From positions 3,762,001 through 3,826,000 of the forward strand of contig NZ_CP043311.1 in assembly GCF_008807375.1 (NCBI RefSeq): 64,000 nt of DNA, given 5' to 3'. A program made the translations under genes and the position numbers. Below the pieces are notes generated by a model. It did not search any database. It saw only the letters and a list, made by a program, of their open reading frames with translations, and was not told the DNA's origin. The stretch is from Pseudomonas lalkuanensis. Lineage in GTDB: Bacteria > Pseudomonadota > Gammaproteobacteria > Pseudomonadales > Pseudomonadaceae. This document shows, in pieces, positions 53,953 through 64,000 of the stretch. Each line of letters starts with the position of its first letter. Position 1 is the stretch's first letter.

Positions 53953-55119
53953 ATGCTGCTGAACAACCCCAGCATTCGGCTGCTATTCGCCGGCCAGGCG
54001 CTCTACTGGAGCTGCTCGATGATCGGCATCACGCTCACCTCTCTGGTGGGCCTGCAACTGGCGCCGCTCAACGTCCTGGCAACCCTGCCGCTAGCGCTGC
54101 TGGTCCTCGGCAACCTGCTGGCCGTGCAACCCTTGTCGCTGTTCATGCAGCGCCACGGTCGCCGCCCCGGCCTGATGCTCGGCGCCGCGTGCGGTGTGGT
54201 GGGCGGGCTCCTCAGTGCACTGGGCGTGTGGCTGGGGAGTTTCGTTCTGTTCTGCCTGGGCGCCCTGCCCATCGGTGGTTATCAGGCTTCAGCCATGTAC
54301 TACCGCTTCGCAGCCCTGGAAGCAGTGGAAGAAACACAGAAGGGCCGAGCGACCGCCTACGTGATTGGCGGCGGCGTTTGTGCAGCCCTGATCACCCCGA
54401 GCCTGTCCCTCTGGTCGCGCTCTGCGCTGGATGCCCCCTTTGTGGGCGCCTACCTGCTGATCGCGGTTCTGGCGCTGGTCGGCCTGCTGCTGATGTCGCG
54501 CCTGCGCGAAGGCGAAGCACCGCGCCCGCCCAAGGCTGGCTGGGCCGAAGCCCGCGCCCTGCTCTCCCGCCCACTGGTGCGTGCTGCACTGGCCACCACC
54601 GCCATCGGCCATGGCCTGATGGTGTTGGTGATGAATGCCACACCGCTGGCGATGAACTTCTGCGGCCATTCCCTGGAATCCAGCACCGAGGTGATCCGCT
54701 GGCACATGCTTGGCATGTTCCTCCCCGCTTTCGTCGCCGGCCCACTGGTGGATCGCCTGGGTAGCCGACGTATCGCCCTGCTCGGCGGAGTTGTCCTGCT
54801 GGGCAGCGCCACGGCGGCTCTTTCCGGATTGGGCCAGGCCCACTTCCTGGTCAGTTCCTTCCTCCTCGGCGTCGGCTGGAACCTGATGCTGGTGGCGGGC
54901 ACTACGCTGCTGGGCGAAGGCCACAGCGTCGAAGAGCGCGGCCAGGCACAGGGGTTGATGGAGCTGGGTAATGGCCTGGTGGCGGCGTGCGCGTCCTTCA
55001 CGTCCGGAGCGCTGATCAGTGGGATCGGTTGGGATGCGGTAAACCTGGGCATGCTGCCCCTGCTGGCAGTCGCCCTGCTGATGCTCTTGCCGGTGCGGCG
55101 CAGGCTGGCAGCAGGCTGA
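53953..55119 (+). CDS. MFS transporter
   Basis: 388 residues with about 12 hydrophobic helices and the inner loop between helices 2 and 3 (MQRHGRRPG), the usual major-facilitator signature. Substrate unknown; coupling to the GlxA-type regulator and DUF1272 gene suggests control by the same signal. Confidence 0.92.
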   Translation: MLLNNPSIRLLFAGQALYWSCSMIGITLTSLVGLQLAPLNVLATLPLALLVLGNLLAVQPLSLFMQRHGRRPGLMLGAACGVVGGLLSALGVWLGSFVLFCLGALPIGGYQASAMYYRFAALEAVEETQKGRATAYVIGGGVCAALITPSLSLWSRSALDAPFVGAYLLIAVLALVGLLLMSRLREGEAPRPPKAGWAEARALLSRPLVRAALATTAIGHGLMVLVMNATPLAMNFCGHSLESSTEVIRWHMLGMFLPAFVAGPLVDRLGSRRIALLGGVVLLGSATAALSGLGQAHFLVSSFLLGVGWNLMLVAGTTLLGEGHSVEERGQAQGLMELGNGLVAACASFTSGALISGIGWDAVNLGMLPLLAVALLMLLPVRRRLAAG

Positions 55120-55179
55120 ATGGCACTGCGCTCCAGCGGAACGCCGCCCGCCACATCCACGGACGAATCCTGAAAGTTC

Positions 55180-55221
55180 TTGTGGGAGCGAATTCATTCG
55201 CGAATGAATTCGCCCCCACAA
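55180..55221. repeat. REP-like 21-bp inverted repeat
   Basis: TTGTGGGAGCGAATTCATTCG and its near-perfect complement sit back to back. Such TGTGGGAGCG palindromes are the usual Pseudomonas REP type between convergent genes. Confidence 0.85.
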
Positions 55222-55235
55222 ACAGGCATGAAAAA

Positions 55236-55256
55236 GGCGACCCGGAGGTCGCCTTT
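55236..55256 (+). terminator. Convergent terminator before nfuA
   Basis: GGCGACC-CGGA-GGTCGCC stem with A5 before and TTT after; serves the MFS gene and, in reverse, nfuA. Confidence 0.85.
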
Positions 55257-55273
55257 CTCGTTCTGATCGCACC

Positions 55274-55858
55274 TTAGTAGTAGGCGTTTTCGCGATTGCT
55301 GTGGTCGGTGACGTCACGCACGCCCTTGAGCTCGGGGATACGCTCCATCAGGGTTTTCTCGACGCCATCCTTCAGGGTCATGTCGACCATGCCGCAGCCC
55401 TGGCAGCCGCCGCCGAAACGCAGCACGGCAATGCCTTCCTCGACCACGTCCACCAGGCTCACCTGGCCGCCGTGGCTGGCGAGGCCGGGGTTGATCTCGG
55501 TCTGCAGGTAGTAGTTGATGCGCTCATTGAGCGGGCTGTCTTCATTGACCATCGGCACCTTGGCATTCGGCGCCTTGATGGTCAGCTGGCCACCCATGCG
55601 ATCGGTGGCGTAGTCCACGATGGCGTCTTCCAGGAAAGGCTCGCTGATGCCGTCGATCCAGGCGGTGAATGCGGCCAGAGCCAGGGCGCTGTCTTCCGGT
55701 TTCTGCTCGCCCGGCTTGCAATAGGCGATGCAGGTTTCGGCGTACTGGGTGCCCGGCTGGGTGATGAAGACTCGAATGCCGATGCCCGGGGTGTTCTGCT
55801 TCTCGAGCAGGTCAGCCAGATAATCCTGGGCAGCTTGGGTAATGGTGATGGCGCTCAT
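55274..55858 (-). CDS. nfuA: Fe-S biogenesis protein NfuA
   Basis: 194 residues from ATG 55856-55858. A-type-like N-terminal domain and C-terminal Nfu domain with the CxxC cluster site [10 protein letters not shown]. NfuA carries 4Fe-4S clusters to target enzymes and is needed under oxidative stress. Confidence 0.97.
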   Translation of the reverse strand: MSAITITQAAQDYLADLLEKQNTPGIGIRVFITQPGTQYAETCIAYCKPGEQKPEDSALALAAFTAWIDGISEPFLEDAIVDYATDRMGGQLTIKAPNAKVPMVNEDSPLNERINYYLQTEINPGLASHGGQVSLVDVVEEGIAVLRFGGGCQGCGMVDMTLKDGVEKTLMERIPELKGVRDVTDHSNRENAYY

Positions 55859-55943
55859 GGCAACTCCTCGCAAACATGGGCGCAGTGTACGCCAAAGGGG
55901 AACAGGGGTTAAAGCCCTACCAAATTGGTAGGAATTATTCTCG

Positions 55944-58229
55944 TCAGAGATTCTGGTACCGATTCATATCCAGCTCTCCCGCCTCCGCCGGCTCGGTTTC
56001 GCGGATGAAAGCCGCCAGGTCATGGAAGTAGGACCAGAATTCCGGGTGGGTTCGACGGATGCCCCAGCGCTCCACCACCTGGTGGAAGGCTGCACCATCC
56101 TTCGCCTTTTCCAGGGCGGACACGAAGGCATCCACCTCACCCGCCTTGAGGTTGAAGATGAAGTTCGGATAGCTGGAGAGCACGCCGGGGTACAACGTCA
56201 GGGTGTCCAGCCCCGGCTGGTAGCGCAGTTCCTCGCCGAGCATGAAGGCCACGTTGCTGTGCGCACGGTTGCGCAGCAGGCTGTAGATCTCGCGGCGCCC
56301 ATCGGACGTTTCGACCCGCAGCAGCGTCGCCTCCGGCAGTTGCTCGATTACCTTGAGCCCCGCAGCTGGCCGGCTCACCAGGCGGCTGAGCACCTGCTCC
56401 ACATCCTGCACCTCGCGTGCGACACCCGGCCGGAAGCAACGGCCATCGCTGCAGCGGTTGATGGGGTCGGGCCTGACGTTGATACCGGCGTAGCGCGACA
56501 GCAGTTCCTGGGCGAAAGCACGCTTGGGGTCCTTTTCAGGCAAGGCGAGAGCGCTTGGGGTGTCCTTGTCGATGCTCTGGTAGTCCAGCCACATTTTCAC
56601 CTTGCCGCTCTTCTGGTACCAGTCACCTAGCAGCGCCGCCCGGGACTCCGCGGGCATCAGGCGGAGGAAGTTCACCTCGGCGCCGTTGCGGATCAGGTCG
56701 AAATACAGCCGCGTCTGCGCCTGGTGCGACACATTGCCGAACACGTCGAAGTTGACCACCAACTGGTAGTAGGTGCGCTCGAATAGCGGATAGTCCATCC
56801 ACCAGAGGGTCTGCGGGACTTCGCCGATCAGCCCCTTGCGTACCGAGGCGCTGTCGTACTGGCGGAAGATCGACAGCAGCGCGTTGTCGTTACCGGTCCA
56901 GATATGCGACCAACTTGGCACCGGTGCCTCCGCATAAGCCGCCATGCGCAGCGCTTCGTACTCGTTGCGCTTGTCGCGGTAGCTGCGCCACAACCCCAGC
57001 AGGTCACCGATCTCGTCGAACTGTCCCGGCATCGCCAGCAGCGGCGTTGCCTGCTCACGGTACTCAGGGTCGGTGATGTACAGGTCATGGGCCGGGGCCT
57101 GGAACAGTGCCCAGAAGTTGTCACGGATCACATCAGTGGCGATCTGGCCACGGCAGACGGGACCGCGGATGAAAGTCCGCACGAAGTACTCGGCGTTATC
57201 CAGCATGAACTGGTAGCGCGCCTGCGCCGGGATGGCCTGGAAGGTCTCGAACGGGTTGGCACGGCGCTGGGCGCCATAGCCAGGCACCTGGTCGGCGACC
57301 CAGTCGCCACTGAAGAACAGCTCCTTGACCCGCGCCATCTTCGCCGCGCTCAACGCATAGGTGATGTGGGTCTTGTGCACGATCACGCCCTGGATCGGCC
57401 AGAGCCGGTAGTAGAAGTTGTTACCCGGATCCTCGTTGGGACGGCGAGTGGCAATGGGGTCAATTGGCTGACCGCTGGGCGTACGCGACCGCACCAGCTG
57501 GAAGAAGTGCCCCGGCTCACCGCCCTCGAAATACAGGTGCGCGAGGAACAAGTGCTCGAACAGCCAACGCCCTACCAGCACCTCACGGGCGCCCGGCGCA
57601 TTGAGCAGGTTTTCCCAATCGGCCACCTGGCGCGTTTCAGCGGCGCTGGGTTGCACGGCCTGTTCCTCGACCGGGGCGCCCTGGGCCAGCCAGCGTTGCA
57701 GGGTCTGGTATTCCGCGTCGCTGAGGCCGGTAACGGCGAACGGCATGCCGGCACGGGCGTGCTTGCGGGCGTAGTCGTCGAACTCCTCGGGCAGGGGACA
57801 CTGGTTCTGGCGATTGATGCTGATATCGAGGTCGGCTGGCAGCCTGGCATTGGGTACCGGCGGATTCGATCGGCCCAGCTCCAGCATCCGAGCCATCAGC
57901 GCGGCCTGGGCGCCATTGGCGTCGAGCACGGAATGAAAGCCCTTGCGCTGCCAGGCGTCGGCGCCACGCGCGTCGAAGTAAAGGCGAGTGGTTTCCTGCG
58001 CCTTGGTGCGGCCTCCGTCGTACACCGGCAACTTGTTGGCACCCCGCGCGGCCCCCTCGGCACTGCCCAGGTTGAGCTGGCAAGGCGAGTCGTAACAGGC
58101 ATGGCAGGCCACGCACTTCTGCGTGAAGATCGGCTGTACGTCGCGGCTGTAGGACAAGTCCTCAGCTACCGTCGGGCGCATCCACAGCATGAACAGGACA
58201 AACAACGAAGCAAGGGTACGCAGCGACAT
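55944..58229 (-). CDS. cti: Fatty acid cis/trans isomerase
   Basis: 761 residues from ATG 58227-58229 (an ATG four codons earlier lacks a ribosome site). Signal peptide ([20 protein letters not shown]) and cytochrome-c-type heme site CVACH directly after it. The periplasmic enzyme converts cis to trans unsaturated phospholipid acyl chains for solvent and heat resistance in Pseudomonas and Vibrio. Full family length. Monocistronic. Confidence 0.95.
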   Translation of the reverse strand: MSLRTLASLFVLFMLWMRPTVAEDLSYSRDVQPIFTQKCVACHACYDSPCQLNLGSAEGAARGANKLPVYDGGRTKAQETTRLYFDARGADAWQRKGFHSVLDANGAQAALMARMLELGRSNPPVPNARLPADLDISINRQNQCPLPEEFDDYARKHARAGMPFAVTGLSDAEYQTLQRWLAQGAPVEEQAVQPSAAETRQVADWENLLNAPGAREVLVGRWLFEHLFLAHLYFEGGEPGHFFQLVRSRTPSGQPIDPIATRRPNEDPGNNFYYRLWPIQGVIVHKTHITYALSAAKMARVKELFFSGDWVADQVPGYGAQRRANPFETFQAIPAQARYQFMLDNAEYFVRTFIRGPVCRGQIATDVIRDNFWALFQAPAHDLYITDPEYREQATPLLAMPGQFDEIGDLLGLWRSYRDKRNEYEALRMAAYAEAPVPSWSHIWTGNDNALLSIFRQYDSASVRKGLIGEVPQTLWWMDYPLFERTYYQLVVNFDVFGNVSHQAQTRLYFDLIRNGAEVNFLRLMPAESRAALLGDWYQKSGKVKMWLDYQSIDKDTPSALALPEKDPKRAFAQELLSRYAGINVRPDPINRCSDGRCFRPGVAREVQDVEQVLSRLVSRPAAGLKVIEQLPEATLLRVETSDGRREIYSLLRNRAHSNVAFMLGEELRYQPGLDTLTLYPGVLSSYPNFIFNLKAGEVDAFVSALEKAKDGAAFHQVVERWGIRRTHPEFWSYFHDLAAFIRETEPAEAGELDMNRYQNL

Positions 58230-58401
58230 GACTCGTTCCATGAGGAGTGAATAGGCGGATTCTAGTGGCTTGCGGCATGGGACGGCGAATCGGCCCCGGC
58301 ACCAACATGAACGAAATTCATGGAAATGGCGGACAAGCTAAAAATTACTAAGGTTTTGCTATCATCCTCGCCTTTGTTCACGCCACCTTCAGGTAGTTCC
58401 C

Positions 58402-62094
<3,693 letters not shown>

Positions 62095-62165
62095 GGCACG
62101 CTCTGCCCCGTTGCGGCGGATCAGGTCCGCCGCAACGAATGTAGTCGAAGGCCGAATTTGGGGGC

Positions 62166-63551
62166 ATGAGAGTGAATCAGTGCATCAGCATCATTGGCAG
62201 TGGATTCTGCGGAACGGCACTTAGCATCCAACTACTCCACCACGCGAAAGAGCCGCTGCATGTGCAGCTGATTAATCGATCCGGCCTTCTGGCAAGGGGA
62301 TTGGCCTACGGCACCCGCTCTGCCAGTCACCTTCTCAATGTTCCAGCAGGGCGAATGAGCCTGTTTCCGGATCACCCCAACGACTTCCTGTTTTTCGCGC
62401 AGTCCAGGCTTCCAGAGGCCCGGACGGGTGATTTCCTGCCCAGAAGCCTATACGGCGACTACCTGGAGCAGCGCCTGGCCGAAGCCATCGCAGGCAGGTC
62501 ACCGGCCGTCTCGTTCGAGCATGTCGAAGCCCAGGTCGTCGATATCGACACGACTCCCGGCAAGGTGACGCTGGAACTATTGGACGGCCGCCGCCTGGAA
62601 GCGACCCAGGCAATCATCGCAACGGGCAATTTCGCCCCGGCCATTCCCGCCCCCCTTGCCGACATCGCCTCGGATCCGCGCTTCATCCGGGACCCGTGGC
62701 GGCCCGGCGTACTCCAGCCAATCGACCCGAAGTCGAGAATCCTGCTGATTGGCACAGGGCTGACCATGCTCGACGTGGCCCTGGCGCTGCAGGACAAGGG
62801 CCACCTCGGCAGCCTGCAAGCGCTTTCGCGACGTGCGCTGCTACCCCAGCCTCACCGTTCCAATCAGGAATCACCGAGCCTCCCCGAAATCCCGGAGTCG
62901 ATACTCCAGCAAACCACGATGCGGCATTTGCTTTCCGACGTCAGGAACTTCGTACACGAGGCGCAACGCGACGGTTTCGACTGGCGCGACGTGGTCGCGG
63001 CCCTGCGCCCGATCACGCCGCTGCTTTGGCAGCGCCTGGCGTGCAGTGAGCGCAAGAGGTTCCTGCGCCACTTGCAACCCTACTGGGAAGTGCATCGCCA
63101 CAGAGCCGCGCCGAGGATCGCCGCGCGAATCGAGGCAATGCTCCGGCAGTCCCTGCTGCAGGTTAAAGCCGGTCGCGTGAGCGCCGCAAGCATCACCGAC
63201 ACAGCGCTGGTACTGGACGTGAAACCACGTGGAAAACAGCAATCCTGCCGCTTCGAAGTCGATTACATCATCAACTGCACAGGACCGTGCAGCGACCTGT
63301 CGAAGCTGGATGAGCCGCTGCTCAACAGTCTATGTGCCCGCGGCGAAGTGCTAGGGGATGAGGAAGGACTGGGGCTGGAAGCCGACGATGGCTATCGATT
63401 GATGCGCAAGGACGAAGCGGCGCAAGAGCGACTCTTCCTGTTGAGCCCCATGCTCCGCGCCCGATACTGGGAGGCGACCGCTGTGCCTGAACTGCGCCAG
63501 CATGCGGCAAGACTCGCGGAACAACTGTTGGCAAAGAACCTGGCGGACTAG
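62166..63551 (+). CDS. FAD/NAD(P)-binding protein
   Basis: 461 residues of the FAD-NAD(P)-binding family (YdhS-like): N-terminal dinucleotide fold ISIIGSGFCGTALSI, GLAYGTRSASHLLNVPAGRM (a typical early motif of the family), and a second site ILLIGTGLTMLDVALAL. Likely a flavin oxidoreductase; substrate unknown. 71 bases after metH but with its own start. Confidence 0.85.
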   Translation: MRVNQCISIIGSGFCGTALSIQLLHHAKEPLHVQLINRSGLLARGLAYGTRSASHLLNVPAGRMSLFPDHPNDFLFFAQSRLPEARTGDFLPRSLYGDYLEQRLAEAIAGRSPAVSFEHVEAQVVDIDTTPGKVTLELLDGRRLEATQAIIATGNFAPAIPAPLADIASDPRFIRDPWRPGVLQPIDPKSRILLIGTGLTMLDVALALQDKGHLGSLQALSRRALLPQPHRSNQESPSLPEIPESILQQTTMRHLLSDVRNFVHEAQRDGFDWRDVVAALRPITPLLWQRLACSERKRFLRHLQPYWEVHRHRAAPRIAARIEAMLRQSLLQVKAGRVSAASITDTALVLDVKPRGKQQSCRFEVDYIINCTGPCSDLSKLDEPLLNSLCARGEVLGDEEGLGLEADDGYRLMRKDEAAQERLFLLSPMLRARYWEATAVPELRQHAARLAEQLLAKNLAD

Positions 63552-63577
63552 CCAGGTCCTTGGCTCCACCACGCGCC

Positions 63578-63868
63578 TTACTTGCTGCGGCGCACGAACT
63601 TGATCGACCACTCGAAGTTGGGCTTGCGCGTCACGCTGATGGCACGGCGGGTGACGGTGTCGAGGGTGACGTTCCAGAAGCCGGTGCTGGGGACCACGAT
63701 CTTCGCCGGGAAACGGTCGAACGCGCCGCCGATGTAGTTGTGGCGGGCGCCATTCTTGAAGCTGCGGAAGTTCGCATCGTTCATCAGTCGGATGTTACAG
63801 GTCTGCGAGCACTGGATGACGACCAGGTCGCCCTCGTTGAGGTGCTCGCGTTGATGGATGAACTTCAT
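63578..63868 (-). CDS. DUF1883 protein
   Basis: 96 residues from ATG 63866-63868, with GGGAG upstream. Matches DUF1883: KFIHQREHLNEGDLVVIQCS, NIRLMNDANFRSFKNG, and the final VRRSK. A small beta-rich protein, role unknown. Convergent with the flavoprotein gene. Confidence 0.9.
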   Translation of the reverse strand: MKFIHQREHLNEGDLVVIQCSQTCNIRLMNDANFRSFKNGARHNYIGGAFDRFPAKIVVPSTGFWNVTLDTVTRRAISVTRKPNFEWSIKFVRRSK

Positions 63869-64000
63869 GGACAGCTCCCGAATCGCTGGATCAAACAGCG
63901 CGCGAGGATACCACGGAGGCAAATGCCACAGCCTCGCCTACGCTGAAGAAGCCGACCAGGCAGGATGCCCGGGGAAACGGGATGACCTCCCACTGCGCAT

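Noticed and set aside
54289-55317. 342-codon minus-strand frame
   Set aside because: Antisense of the MFS transporter gene, Gln/His-rich shadow composition.
56904-58250. 448-codon plus-strand frame
   Set aside because: Antisense of cti; no start signal or domain.
58230-58401. Possible SAH or cobalamin riboswitch before metH
   Set aside because: No conserved core of either riboswitch could be found by eye and the leader is short.

Overview
This is a high-GC gammaproteobacterial chromosome segment, almost certainly Pseudomonas. The right third (about 41.9-64 kb) carries the conserved order thrS-infC-rpmI-rplT-pheS-pheT-ihfA-merR-tRNA-Pro on the minus strand, followed by genes common in Pseudomonas: a PuuB/PauB-like oxidase, nfuA, the cis/trans fatty-acid isomerase cti and a cobalamin-dependent metH. 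infC starts with AUU, as is usual for this gene.

The left two thirds (1 to about 41.9 kb) is an accessory island ending at the 3' side of tRNA-Pro(GGG). It is a stack of defence and mobile-element modules. From left to right: (i) the 5' part of a SNF2-type helicase gene cut by the window edge; (ii) an SMC ATPase / MukE-like / kleisin-like / Toprim operon resembling Wadjet (JetABCD, MksBEFG) but in the order C-B-A-D, with a peptidase-M15-like gene and a small ORF upstream; (iii) a divergent WYL (BrxR/CapW-like) regulator behind an 18-bp palindrome; (iv) a GmrSD-like operon of two DUF262 proteins plus a PD-(D/E)XK-type protein whose frame is interrupted by an amber codon; (v) a four-gene membrane-linked operon with a TerB-like protein, next to a decayed second copy of the WYL regulator; (vi) an element-maintenance block with DUF932, YqaJ exonuclease, an RDF-like protein, zinc ribbons, an XRE repressor, lipoproteins, RadC, AlpA and a YagK/YfjJ (inovirus Gp2-like) protein; (vii) a two-winged-helix protein divergent from a MatP-like ribbon-helix-helix protein, with twin palindromes between them; (viii) three minus-strand genes whose stop codons lie inside attC-like sites, which looks like an integron cassette array without integrase (a CALIN); (ix) a Gabija-like GajA/GajB pair between two 70-bp relic direct repeats; (x) a HEPN-like gene and gene-poor DNA up to the tRNA.

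How the parts fit: each minus-strand defence operon in modules ii and v has a WYL regulator or its remnant in divergent orientation, with shared upstream DNA. The island therefore seems to have been assembled from interchangeable regulator-plus-cargo blocks. No integrase gene is seen at the tRNA junction and the other island end lies outside the window. The most likely under-described items are the SMC/Toprim operon with its unusual order and extra genes, the TerB-like membrane operon with its two tiny membrane proteins, and the MatP-like mobile DNA-binding gene.
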